Shown: positions 25,615 to 33,848 of the stretch, piece after piece
Position numbering within the stretch: position 1 is the stretch's first letter
Layout: every line of letters starts with the position of its first letter
Source of the DNA: Alteribacter keqinensis
Lineage (GTDB): Bacteria > Bacillota > Bacilli > Bacillales > Salisediminibacteriaceae
NCBI RefSeq assembly: GCF_003710255.1
Contig: NZ_RHIB01000001.1
Coordinates: forward strand, 1,178,001-1,242,000
DNA: 64,000 bases
Direction: 5' to 3'
The notes under the pieces: model-generated
Told to the model about the DNA's origin: nothing
Seen by the model: only the letters and a program-made list of their open reading frames with translations
Database searches by the model: none
Program-made: the position numbers and the translations under genes

Positions 25615-26682
25615 TTAAGCTTTTACCGGCGCACCGTGACAGTAGCTCATCACCATGTGTGTGAGCAGTTCCTCATTTACGTAGACAGGCTTTTCTCCAA
25701 CCCGCTCCAGCATGGCTTTCGTATTGCTGTCATCAAAGGCTACGTTTTTACTCAAATATGTCTGGAAGACACTTAAAGGTTCATTCCAGCGAAGTTCTTC
25801 TGCAGTCAGCTGAGGCAGATAGTCTTTTGGCTTTAACACGACATTATCAAGCTTGAGGGCATTTTTAATGATGGAAAAAATCGCACCATTGGACAGTTCA
25901 TAACTGTTCGTAATATGGTAGATCTCACCTTTTTCGGCTTCATCAGCTCCTGTTGAGAGAACATTTACAACGTAATCAACCGGGACAAAGTTGGACGGTG
26001 TGTTTTCATCACACAGAAACGTATATCTTTTGCTCTGTTCGCCGATTTTTCTTTCCATCCGCTTTTTAAACAATTGAAAGCTTCGCAGCATGCCGTAAAG
26101 GGCAAAAGTTGTCTCCGCTTCTCCGGTTTTTGAATCCCCGATTATAATAGAAGGACGGAAAATACTCACATCCAGTCTGTCCCGGTAGGAGTATACGAGA
26201 TGCTCTGCATGACATTTACTTTCTTCATAACTGTTCACAAATGCGCCGTTCGTATCATGAAGGGTTTCTTTTGCGTATTCTTTCATACCGAGTGTATAAG
26301 CGGTACTTACATGAAAGAATTTTTTTGCGCCGATTGTTCCAGCGAAGTCCAGAATATTTCTGGTGCCCTCAACATTAATGTTAAACGACGTTTCTCTCTC
26401 TCTGTCATCAAAAGAGAGGTACGCAGCACTGTGGTAGACTATGTCAATTTTGTCTTCCGTAAGCTCTTTTACTTTATCTTCGTCAAGATTAAGAGAGGAA
26501 TCTGAAAGACTTCCAAAAACAATATTAAATCGTTTCATAAGGCTTTGAGGTATTTTATCCAAGAGCGCCTTCTTTTTCCGCTCGCTTCTGACCAGGGCAT
26601 ATACATGGTGGCCTTTTTCCAGCAGCTTCTCTGTAAGCTTTGAACCAACGAAGCCTGTCGCTCCAGTCACAAAAATCTTCAT
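25615..26682 (-). CDS. Extended SDR, NAD(P)-dependent (fatty acyl-CoA reductase/epimerase-like)
   Basis: 355 residues. The Rossmann motif GATGFVGSKL (residues 7-16) opens the protein. YHSAAYLSF follows, then the catalytic Tyr-x-x-x-Lys in NSYEESKCHAEHL with an upstream HVSTAYTLG Ser. This is the NAD_binding_4/thioester-reductase branch of extended SDRs, whose members reduce acyl-CoA or acyl-carrier thioesters to aldehydes or alcohols, though epimerases are close. It is divergent from an alpha/beta hydrolase gene 222 bp away; the two may share a lipid-related function, which is inference. Confidence 0.75.
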   Translation of the reverse strand: MKIFVTGATGFVGSKLTEKLLEKGHHVYALVRSERKKKALLDKIPQSLMKRFNIVFGSLSDSSLNLDEDKVKELTEDKIDIVYHSAAYLSFDDRERETSFNINVEGTRNILDFAGTIGAKKFFHVSTAYTLGMKEYAKETLHDTNGAFVNSYEESKCHAEHLVYSYRDRLDVSIFRPSIIIGDSKTGEAETTFALYGMLRSFQLFKKRMERKIGEQSKRYTFLCDENTPSNFVPVDYVVNVLSTGADEAEKGEIYHITNSYELSNGAIFSIIKNALKLDNVVLKPKDYLPQLTAEELRWNEPLSVFQTYLSKNVAFDDSNTKAMLERVGEKPVYVNEELLTHMVMSYCHGAPVKA

Positions 26683-26904
26683 GTGACCACTCCTTTATCC
26701 AAATTTGATAAACAATATATTACAATATAAGTTAATGTTTTTCCTTTTCTGTTAAAAGATGTATTATTTTCTATTGCCAGTGCATTAATTATCAGCAAAA
26801 TTAACACTTATTCTATAATAACATTGTTTTCCCCTCAACAATAAGGTATATTTGTACATAATTCATTTTGTATACTAAAATAGCCTTTAAATGAGGGTAC
26901 TATA

Positions 26905-27714
26905 ATGCTATTAAACTTTCAAACACATTACTGTGACAACAATGATGAATGGATTGTCCTTTTCCACGGACTCGGGGGAAACCACTCGATCTTCTATAAA
27001 CAGATTGAGCCATTCAAAAAACATTTTAATCTGCTATGTATTGATTTTCCCGGTCACGGGGAATCGGGGTCTTTTGACGATCCTGATTATCTGACGCTGA
27101 CCAGTGAAAAAGTAATTGAACTGATGAACCACCTGAAAATTAAAACAGCACACTTTGTAGGGGTATCCCTTGGAACCATCGTCATGCAGGATATCTCCCT
27201 TCGGCACGGGCACCGTATCCGGTCCATGGTTCTTGCCGGCGCTGCTTCAAAATTTTTGAAGTGGGGACAAATTCTCTGCAAGCTGACACTTGCAAAGCCG
27301 GTTCGTAAGGTTTTGCCTTATATGCTTCCCTACTCTATCTTTGCATTTTTACTGATGCCAAAGAAAAACCACAGGAAAGCAAGGACAATCTTTATCAGGG
27401 AAGCTTTCAAACTCGGAAAGAATGACTACCTGAAATGGGCCCACGTAGCAAAATACGCCTACAAAACGTATGACAGACTCACCCTTAGAAAAAACGTAAT
27501 ACCTAAGCTGTATATCTCAGGTTCCGAGGATCACATGTTCCTAAAGGGAATACAAAAGTTTGTAAAAACCGAAGCCAGCTCTGACCTCACAATTATTCCT
27601 GACTGCGGGCATGTATGCAACATTGAAAAAGCCGAAACGTTTAACAAAAAGGCTCTTGCATTCTTAAAGGATATCCGAGCGATCCATCAGCAGCAGAACA
27701 GAAAAGTTATCTGA
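26905..27714 (+). CDS. Alpha/beta hydrolase
   Basis: 269 residues. Oxyanion block FHGLGGNHS, nucleophile elbow VGVSLGTIV (Ser about 93), acid in YISGSEDHMF and base in IPDCGHVCNIE give a complete Ser-Asp-His triad. No signal peptide, so cytoplasmic. The substrate (ester, lactone or thioester) is unknown. GAGGG precedes the ATG by about 8 nt. Its divergent partner is a reductase. Confidence 0.8.
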   Translation: MLLNFQTHYCDNNDEWIVLFHGLGGNHSIFYKQIEPFKKHFNLLCIDFPGHGESGSFDDPDYLTLTSEKVIELMNHLKIKTAHFVGVSLGTIVMQDISLRHGHRIRSMVLAGAASKFLKWGQILCKLTLAKPVRKVLPYMLPYSIFAFLLMPKKNHRKARTIFIREAFKLGKNDYLKWAHVAKYAYKTYDRLTLRKNVIPKLYISGSEDHMFLKGIQKFVKTEASSDLTIIPDCGHVCNIEKAETFNKKALAFLKDIRAIHQQQNRKVI

Positions 27715-27761
27715 AAAAAGCTGTCCCCGAAGGTCAACAAACCTTTTGGACAGCTTTTTTC
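27714..27761 (+). terminator. Terminator after the alpha/beta hydrolase
   Basis: AAAAAAGCTGTCC / GGACAGCTTTTTT hairpin with an internal AAGGT/ACCTT pairing. Confidence 0.85.
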
Positions 27762-27931
27762 ATGTTATTGAACTAATGTGCTGTTAAGCAATGACGGTCT
27801 GGTTACAAAACGCCCAGTCAGACTCCATCTGCCTGCAAGGTCTCATCTACCCGCTTTTTACCGAAGTCTATTCAGCCAGACTCCGCAGAAAAAAATCTTA
27901 TGTTAACGTTTTGCACCAGCCTGCCCCTGTT

Positions 27932-28732
27932 TTATATCCGCACTTTACCAGCTGTCTCTGTCATGAAGTTTTTTATCAGCTCATTTACCCGCGGGGCATT
28001 ATCACGGTTCGTTGCATGGGCTGCATTTTCAATCACTTCCCATTTTGCCCCGGGGATGGTTTGTGCCATATACTCCTGCTGATGCCTGATGATAATGTCA
28101 TGCTCTCCCTGGAGAATCAGAGTGGGACAGGATATCGTACTCAGTCTCTCCCGGCAGTCCATCCGGGTCAGGGCAGACCAGATACTGGACCAGTCTTTTT
28201 GCGTCAGGGATAATACAGCTTCTTCGATGAAAAGACGGTTTGAAGGATTGTAGCGGGAAAAGTAAATCCCTTGTGCTCTGGCGAAGGCTTTTATCGGGAT
28301 AAAGTTGAACATGAGCCTCTGGATGGGTATCATCATTTGTTCGTATTTATTAAACCTGAACGAACACGGGGCCCCTATGGCAATAATGCCGGCCACCCGC
28401 TCAGGATGCATTATGGCCGTCTGCATGCTGATTATGCCACCCATTGAAAGTCCGCATAGAACAGTTTTTTCAATTGACAGATGATCGAGAAGCTCAATGA
28501 GATCCTGGATAAAAATCTCCCCATTAAGCTCCTGGTCCTCTTTGCAACGGGATTTTCCATGTCCGCGCACATCCCACAGGATGACTTTATATTCTTCTTT
28601 TAATGCATCAATCTGAGGCTCCCACAGCCGGTGATTCCATGAAGCACCATGAGTAAACAGGATGGGAATCCCTTCTCCGTAAACCTCATAATAGACAGGA
28701 CCGTTTGTACCGTTTAAGAAAGCCATTCTCAA
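27932..28732 (-). CDS. Alpha/beta hydrolase, second copy type
   Basis: 266 residues. FTHGASWNHRLW (oxyanion side), DVRGHGKS, nucleophile elbow LCGLSMGGII, acid in LQGEHDIII and base in IENAAHATNRD. It is only distantly like the hydrolase at 26905, so it is not a recent duplicate. The MhpC/RsbQ type covers C-C hydrolases, esterases and signalling hydrolases; the specific reaction is unknown. AAGGAGG precedes both the TTG (28732) and ATG (28726) candidate starts. Confidence 0.8.
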   Translation of the reverse strand: MRMAFLNGTNGPVYYEVYGEGIPILFTHGASWNHRLWEPQIDALKEEYKVILWDVRGHGKSRCKEDQELNGEIFIQDLIELLDHLSIEKTVLCGLSMGGIISMQTAIMHPERVAGIIAIGAPCSFRFNKYEQMMIPIQRLMFNFIPIKAFARAQGIYFSRYNPSNRLFIEEAVLSLTQKDWSSIWSALTRMDCRERLSTISCPTLILQGEHDIIIRHQQEYMAQTIPGAKWEVIENAAHATNRDNAPRVNELIKNFMTETAGKVRI

Positions 28733-28915
28733 TCCATCCTCCTTATGATGAAGATTTCGATACAGTCTTCTTTTGTTTAATTTTACGACTTACAAAATTG
28801 GATAACAATGGGTATTTTTATATTCGATCGAATGAACTCGGGACTCACTGGAATGAATTTTGGATTTGTGATTATAAATCAATGAAGAGACTGTCTGACA
28901 ATACGGGGTGAACAG

Positions 28916-29194
28916 ATGAATTTCTTGATTACGTGCGCGATCCTGCTGGTTGTTTTATTCTCTTTGAGAGCAACTCAGCGATATTCCAGGCCATCAAAGA
29001 GGGCATGGTGGAAAAAATACGTTCCGTCTATGATTACATTTACTGCATCCGCTGTATTTCTCGTGAAAGCTCATTACTTTTCAACCATTTATCAGCCGAT
29101 TGTTGATATGACGTTCTTTATTCTTTTTGGTGTTTTAAGTATCGTTTCCTTTTTCATTGTCCTGATCTCCCACAGGTTAACAAAAGAAAAATAG
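28916..29194 (+). CDS. Small three-helix membrane protein, unknown
   Basis: 92 residues. A hydrophobic N-terminus (FLITCAILLVVLFSL), a basic loop (RYSRPSKRAWWKKYVPS) and two further helices (about 38-55 and 64-84). ACGGGGTG precedes ATG 28916. No family recognised. Confidence 0.6.
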   Translation: MNFLITCAILLVVLFSLRATQRYSRPSKRAWWKKYVPSMITFTASAVFLVKAHYFSTIYQPIVDMTFFILFGVLSIVSFFIVLISHRLTKEK

Positions 29195-29281
29195 AAGAAG
29201 GAACAATTTGTAACAAAAACACAACTTCAGTCCCCTTCAAAAATACGAACACCCGTTTTACTCTTAAGTGGGTGATGGTCT

Positions 29282-29518
29282 ATGGAAATACTTGATTACT
29301 CTTACTTAAAGAGGCGGGCTATGAAAGCTTGGTTTGATGAGTTCCCGAACAGCCCCGTCATTTTCCGCATAATCGGACATTATTACTTTGTGTACCGGGT
29401 GATGTGGTCAAATGACGATCCAATTGTAGAACGTAAATCCTTAATTGAGATGGAGAGACTCATCAACAGGGAACTCGGTACAGAAGATGCCTACCTCAAA
29501 CGCAAGCGGATGGTGTAA
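29282..29518 (+). CDS. Small cytoplasmic hypothetical protein
   Basis: 78 residues, soluble, aromatic-rich (YSYLKRRAMKAWFDEFPNS, GHYYFVYRVMWSND) with a charged end. GTGGGTGATGG lies before ATG. It is on the same strand as the small membrane gene before it and yneK after it. Not recognised. Confidence 0.55.
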   Translation: MEILDYSYLKRRAMKAWFDEFPNSPVIFRIIGHYYFVYRVMWSNDDPIVERKSLIEMERLINRELGTEDAYLKRKRMV

Positions 29519-29608
29519 TGCCAGTCGCTTTTTTCTTTTTGCACCGGACTTTTCACAGCCCCGGGATTATCGTACAATAGAAGTAGAATGCAATAGAGGT
29601 GAAGATCA

Positions 29609-30040
29609 GTGGCAAACGATCTGTTTATGTGGTTTATTTTCTTATGGTCAATCCTGTTAATAGGTCTTGTGTCTATCGGCGGCTATTTTATGTTCAGGAA
29701 GTTTCTTAAAAAGTTGCCTAAAGAAGACGGAAAATCGATTCTTGACTGGCAGGATTACTATATTAATGAAACACTTCATTTATGGTCTGATGAAGATAAA
29801 GCGTTTTTAAACGAACTCGTAGAACCCGTTCCGGAACTCTTCCGTGACGTTGCCAAAGGAAAGATTGCAGGTAAAATCGGAGAATTTGCTCTTGAGGAAA
29901 AAGCAGATGAAATGACAGAGGATTTAATTATTAAAGGGTACATCGCAGCTACACCAAAACGTGATCACAAATTTCTTGTTAAAAAACTACGGGAGAAAAA
30001 GATCGATATCAGTCAGTATGAAGGATATTTTCAGCAGTAG
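29609..30040 (+). CDS. yneK: DUF2621 membrane protein YneK
   Basis: 143 residues from GTG, with AGAGGTGA upstream. One N-terminal membrane helix (about 6-28) is followed by a charged cytoplasmic region (KEDGKSILDWQDYYINETLH, then LNELVEPVPELFRDVAKGKI). This is the DUF2621 family of B. subtilis YneK, whose role is unknown. Its place next to ccdC and near the ssp/citB block matches B. subtilis. Confidence 0.8.
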   Translation: MANDLFMWFIFLWSILLIGLVSIGGYFMFRKFLKKLPKEDGKSILDWQDYYINETLHLWSDEDKAFLNELVEPVPELFRDVAKGKIAGKIGEFALEEKADEMTEDLIIKGYIAATPKRDHKFLVKKLREKKIDISQYEGYFQQ

Positions 30041-30049
30041 GTATCTAAT

Positions 30050-30090
30050 AGAGGTGTCTCATCAGGTTGCAATAACCCTGTTGAGACACC
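30050..30090 (+). terminator. Terminator after yneK
   Basis: AGGTGTCTCATCAGG / CCCTGTTGAGACACCT hairpin (one bulge) followed by TTTATTTT. Confidence 0.88.
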
Positions 30091-30155
30091 TTTATTTTGA
30101 CCAGCCGAAAAGCGAGAAGGGTTTGTCGAAAATTGACTAATTCTCTTTAAACTGT

Positions 30156-30257
30156 CCAAAGTTCTGCATAAATATCTCTGGATTCTGTATACACGGACCA
30201 AAGTTCTCCATAAACACGCTTAAAGTCTGCATAAACACGCTGAAGTTATCCATAACC
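30156..30257. repeat. Imperfect tandem repeat, about 5 units of 20-22 bp
   Basis: Units run approximately AAAGTTCTGCATAAAtatct, ggATTCTGTATACACggacc, AAAGTTCTCCATAAACACGCTT, AAAGTCTGCATAAACACGCTG and AAGTTATCCATAAcc. It is non-coding and lies between the convergent yneK and ccdC genes. Confidence 0.7.
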
Positions 30258-30331
30258 TACTGGGAATTCATAAGGAAATGCCATATGCGTTGTAAACAGT
30301 CTGTTTAAGTATAAAATTAACCCGCTACCAA

Positions 30332-30844
30332 TTAAGGAAGCGGGTTTTCTGTCTGCAATTGCATGGAATTTGCCGTGTTCCGGTCGGTAAGTGTTCTTTG
30401 AACTTTTCTGAATTTCATCAGCATGGCAATCCGCCAGGGCAGAATCATTCCAAATGCAAGTACAAAAAACATTCCTGCAAGCTCTTCAACCTGGATTTGG
30501 TGGCCAAACGTCAGTTTGAAAATGACACGAAGCAAGAGCAGCCCCACAAGAATAAAAGCAAACGCTTTTGAGCGCATTAAGTAGATATCATTATTGCGTA
30601 CTTCGAACTTGCTTGTTTTAATAAGCAGGATGGAAAACAAAACCCCTACTGAAAATGCTTCCAAAAACTGCAACGGGGTAATCCTGGCGGGTTCATATAC
30701 AAACATTAAAAAGCCGGTGCTCATGGCAATCGGCGGGATAATAATTTTTCGGGCGTTTGCGGGCTTTTTCATAGCTCTCATCCGGATCATTAATGCAAAG
30801 AGACCCATAATAACGGCTAAAATTGTAAAAACAATACCAAGCAA
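30332..30844 (-). CDS. ccdC: Cytochrome c biogenesis-linked membrane protein CcdC
   Basis: 170 residues from a TTG start (LGIVFTILAVIMGLFALMIR) with GGAGGGG 8 nt upstream; the longer ATG reading has no ribosome site. Four to five membrane helices, with conserved blocks KIIIPPIAMSTGFLMFVY, SILLIKTSKFEVRNNDIYLM and EELAGMFFVLAFGMILPWR. It matches CcdC (YneJ, 160 aa) of B. subtilis, which lies beside yneK. ccdA and yneI, usual upstream neighbours, are absent here. The precise function is unclear; ccdC is dispensable in B. subtilis. A terminator stem (AACCCGCT/AGCGGGTT, 30318-30346) overlaps its end. Confidence 0.88.
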   Translation of the reverse strand: MLGIVFTILAVIMGLFALMIRMRAMKKPANARKIIIPPIAMSTGFLMFVYEPARITPLQFLEAFSVGVLFSILLIKTSKFEVRNNDIYLMRSKAFAFILVGLLLLRVIFKLTFGHQIQVEELAGMFFVLAFGMILPWRIAMLMKFRKVQRTLTDRNTANSMQLQTENPLP

Positions 30845-30935
30845 GGGTTCATCCCCTCCAGACTGTACAATCATAAGATGCTCTATTTATTATATCACCT
30901 CGTACAACCCCTTACCAGTTCATTTCAGAACAAAG

Positions 30936-30968
30936 AAAAAAACAGCCCGGACCCAAAAGCGGATCCAG
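30936..30968 (-). terminator. Terminator after copZ
   Basis: CCCGGACCC...GGATCCAGAC with a short GGATCC/GGGTCC stem, then GCTGTTTTTTTC on the minus strand. A weaker hairpin than its neighbours. Confidence 0.55.
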
Positions 30969-30977
30969 ACCGTTCTA

Positions 30978-31184
30978 TTATTTTACATCATAGCCCTGGT
31001 CGTCAATCTCTTCTTTCATGGCCTCGATCGTTACAGTCGAATCATCATACTCAACCGTCACATTTTTTTCTTTAAGATTAACTTCTGCTGCATGGACACC
31101 GGACATGTTCGTTAATGCCCCTTCTACAGCTGATTTACAGTGATTGCATGTCATACCTTCTACAAGAATTGTTTCTTTTTTCAT
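30978..31184 (-). CDS. copZ: Copper chaperone CopZ
   Basis: 68 residues from MKKETILVEGMTCNHCKSAV; GGGGGA lies 7-9 nt upstream. The metal-binding MTCNHC motif and HMA fold are clear. CopZ binds Cu(I) in the cytoplasm and hands it to CopA. It begins 16 bp after the csoR stop, so both form one copper-induced operon. No copA ATPase is found in this window. Confidence 0.93.
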   Translation of the reverse strand: MKKETILVEGMTCNHCKSAVEGALTNMSGVHAAEVNLKEKNVTVEYDDSTVTIEAMKEEIDDQGYDVK

Positions 31185-31200
31185 CTTTAAATCCCCCTTA

Positions 31201-31521
31201 TTATGAGCGTGAAAACTGTTCAATAACTTTCATAAGTTCATCGATTGCCTCGTCACCTTCACCTTGCTCAACGGCATTTTTTACGCAACCCCGGGTATGG
31301 TCTTCCAGCAACGTATAGCCGACTTTTTTTAAAGCTGCGCTGATAGCAGAAAGCTGTACAAGAACATCGATGCAGTAACGATCGTCCTCGATCATTCTCT
31401 GAATCCCTCTTACCTGGCCTTCAATACGTTTCATTCTGTTAATGAGCTTTTCTTTTTCATCGGACGTGCGCCTGGTGACAGTATGAGAAGGCACAAGCTC
31501 GATATCCAGTTTTTTTGACAT
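31201..31521 (-). CDS. csoR: Copper-sensing repressor CsoR
   Basis: 106 residues. Helical DUF156-type protein with RMKRIEGQVRGIQRMIEDDR and the Cu(I) ligand set Cys (YCIDVLVQ), His (EDHTRGC) and Cys. In the absence of Cu(I) it binds its operator, and copper binding releases it. ATG 31521 is chosen because GAGG lies 8 nt upstream. Operator and promoter are visible just upstream (31549-31578). Confidence 0.93.
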   Translation of the reverse strand: MSKKLDIELVPSHTVTRRTSDEKEKLINRMKRIEGQVRGIQRMIEDDRYCIDVLVQLSAISAALKKVGYTLLEDHTRGCVKNAVEQGEGDEAIDELMKVIEQFSRS

Positions 31522-31548
31522 CATTCTCACCTCAGTTTCTCTACATTC

Positions 31549-31578
31549 ACCATACCCCCATTAGGTATTCTTTGTCAA
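31549..31578 (-). promoter_or_regulatory. csoR-copZ promoter with CsoR operator
   Basis: On the minus strand TTGACA (31573-31578) and TATGGT (31549-31554) are 18 bp apart. The spacer and -10 contain the pseudo-palindrome TACCTAATGGGGGTA (31553-31567), the layout of Bacillus CsoR sites, so bound CsoR would block RNA polymerase. Confidence 0.75.
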
Positions 31579-32027
31579 CTTTCAGTGTCATATTGCTCTT
31601 CTATTGCTCTCTTTAAACTAATCAGATGCTCACCATCTTCTTTCTTCAGCATCTTCACCATCAAAGGCCTCATCAGCTTCATTGAAAGCTTCGTCGCCGT
31701 AACTTCACCCGTGAACCTTACCCTGGTCTGACTGCCTTTGTCTTCAAAAACATAATGGTAAACAACTTCAAGCCCTTTATTAACACTTTTAATCGAGTAT
31801 AGGTTCGGCGCTTGATACTTCACGACTTCGAGTACAGCACCGACTTTGCGGTTGCGGAACTCGCGAATTTCTTCAAATTGGGTACCTTCTCTTACAGGTC
31901 CCTCCGTGAGCTTGTTTACTTCTACTACGTTGGCTAAAACGTCTGTGCTGTTCTCAAGGTTACTTGCATACGAAAAAACTTCTTCCAGCGGCCGGTCAAT
32001 CATCACTTCTTCTTTTAAATCCGCCAA
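31575..32027 (-). CDS. SRPBCC-family (START-like) protein
   Basis: 150 residues from TTG (GAGG upstream). The family pattern is present: EEVMIDRPLEEVFSYASNLE at the start, then LTEGPVREGTQFEEIREF, and a C-terminal amphipathic helix (LKRAIEEQYD). The START-like fold binds hydrophobic ligands; relatives act in polyketide cyclisation or lipid transfer. It follows the ABC exporter genes by 27 bp on the same strand and may be co-transcribed. The ligand is unknown. Confidence 0.75.
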   Translation of the reverse strand: MADLKEEVMIDRPLEEVFSYASNLENSTDVLANVVEVNKLTEGPVREGTQFEEIREFRNRKVGAVLEVVKYQAPNLYSIKSVNKGLEVVYHYVFEDKGSQTRVRFTGEVTATKLSMKLMRPLMVKMLKKEDGEHLISLKRAIEEQYDTES

Positions 32028-32054
32028 TGAACCTCAGCTCCTTTATTTTTTCAA

Positions 32055-33848
32055 TTAAAGAGGATTTTCAAGTTTTTGTACTCCTTGTTGCAAGAGATAC
32101 ATTTTATGATAGAGCCCTTCTTCTTTTAACAGGGAGTCGTGAGTACCTCTTTCAACAATTTCACCCTGATGGAGTACAAGAATGTGGTCCGCATCTTTGA
32201 TTGTCGACAGGCGGTGGGCAATGGCGATGGTCGTCCGTCCCAGTCTCATCTTTTCCAGTGCCTTTTGAATTTCAGTTTCCGTTTCTGTATCCACACTTGC
32301 TGTTGCTTCATCAAGAATGAGGATTTTCGGCTTTTTAGCCATCGTTCTTGCAAAGGATAAGAGCTGCCTTTGTCCGCTTGAGAACGTCGATCCCCTTTCA
32401 CCTACCGGAGAATCATAGCCTTGTGGCATCCGGTCAATAAAGGAGTCGGCATGCACAAATCTTGCTGCGTCTATGACGTCGGCCTCCGAAATCCTGTCAT
32501 CATACAATTTAATATTATGTCTGATGTCCCCGAAAAACAAGAAAGGATCCTGCAGGACAAGTCCGGTTTTTTCCCTCAGTTCTTTGTCTTCGAACGTAGT
32601 AAGGCTGTGGCCGTCTATTAGTATCTCACCCTTCCCGGGCGTATAAAAGCGCATCAGAAGATTAATAATCGAACTTTTTCCACTGCCCGTATGACCGACA
32701 AGAGCCAGTGTTCCTCCTTCTTTCACTTTAAAACTGATATTCTTCAACACATCCTGTTTCCCGTCATAGGAGAACGTGACATCTTTAAACTCTACCACAC
32801 CTCGGGAAATGCCCGGGCTGTCAGTCCCTGTTTTCCCCGGTGCAAGCTCATCGTGATCCATGAGCCTAAACACTCTTCCTGCGGAAATGAGAGCCTGCTG
32901 GAAAATAGAGAGCCGCTGCATCATCTGGTTAACAGGTTCAAAAAAACGGTCGAGGTAGTTAACAAAGGCGTACAGGACACCGATCTCCACCGGACTGTTC
33001 AGAGATACGATGCCGAAATAGCTGAGAACCATGACCAGAGCAAGAATTGAAATCACATCTACCGCAGGCCTTAGAAGAAGCCCGTCAAGCTTTATACTTT
33101 TATACCATGCCTCGTGATGCTTCTGGTTAATTTCCTGGAATTCACGGTTCATCCTTCGCTCCTGGCGAAAGACCTGAATGATCGCCATTCCCTGGATGGA
33201 TTCATTTAACCGGGCATTTAACTGACTGAGCTTTTCACTCATCTCGGCATAGTACCTGGAACTGAACTTCCGGTACAGCTGCATGATGACCACAAGGAAC
33301 GGCAGGATGAACAGGCAGAATAATGCCAATTGGACGTTTAAGTAGAACATGGCAATAAATACACCAATGAGAAAAACAATGTTCTGTACAAAGACAGCCA
33401 TCACACTTACATACAGTTCCTTTACCTGCTCTGTGTCATTGGTAATACGTGATACAAGTCCTCCGGCCGGGAACTGGTCAAAGAAGGAAAGTCCCAGTTT
33501 TTCTACTTTTTTAAATACATCAATCCGGAGCTCCTGGATGATGCCAAGTGCAACCTTTTGAAACATAAGGAGCTGTGCATAGTTCATAATTGCTGCAGAA
33601 AAATGCAGGCCCAGGTAGCCTGCCGCAAGCAGGACAAGGGGCTGTGTATCAAAAATCCCCTGGGTAAGGTAGTCATCAATGAAAATTTTCACAAGAATAG
33701 GTCCGAGAATTTCAGCTCCTGTCCCCCCGACCAAAAGGATAAAAGCAACTGTGAGCCATTTCCAATGAGGCTTTGCATAGGCAAGGAGACGTTTAAACAC
33801 CAGGCTTTGTTTTAACGGTTCAAGGAGGTATGCATGTCTGTCTTTCAT
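32055..33848 (-). CDS. Heterodimeric ABC exporter subunit, BmrD/YheH-like
   Basis: 597 residues: an N-terminal six-helix exporter domain (about 20-310) and an ATPase domain. ATPase motifs are Walker A LVGHTGSGKSSI, Walker B ILILDEATASVD (catalytic Glu present) and a degenerate signature FSSGQRQ. In heterodimeric exporters such as BmrCD and TM287/288, one subunit has the catalytic Glu and the other lacks it. This fits with its partner encoded just upstream; ATG overlaps the partner's TGA (ATGA). Probable role: drug or lipid efflux. The exact pair (BmrCD versus YfiBC) cannot be fixed by eye. Confidence 0.85.
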   Translation of the reverse strand: MKDRHAYLLEPLKQSLVFKRLLAYAKPHWKWLTVAFILLVGGTGAEILGPILVKIFIDDYLTQGIFDTQPLVLLAAGYLGLHFSAAIMNYAQLLMFQKVALGIIQELRIDVFKKVEKLGLSFFDQFPAGGLVSRITNDTEQVKELYVSVMAVFVQNIVFLIGVFIAMFYLNVQLALFCLFILPFLVVIMQLYRKFSSRYYAEMSEKLSQLNARLNESIQGMAIIQVFRQERRMNREFQEINQKHHEAWYKSIKLDGLLLRPAVDVISILALVMVLSYFGIVSLNSPVEIGVLYAFVNYLDRFFEPVNQMMQRLSIFQQALISAGRVFRLMDHDELAPGKTGTDSPGISRGVVEFKDVTFSYDGKQDVLKNISFKVKEGGTLALVGHTGSGKSSIINLLMRFYTPGKGEILIDGHSLTTFEDKELREKTGLVLQDPFLFFGDIRHNIKLYDDRISEADVIDAARFVHADSFIDRMPQGYDSPVGERGSTFSSGQRQLLSFARTMAKKPKILILDEATASVDTETETEIQKALEKMRLGRTTIAIAHRLSTIKDADHILVLHQGEIVERGTHDSLLKEEGLYHKMYLLQQGVQKLENPL

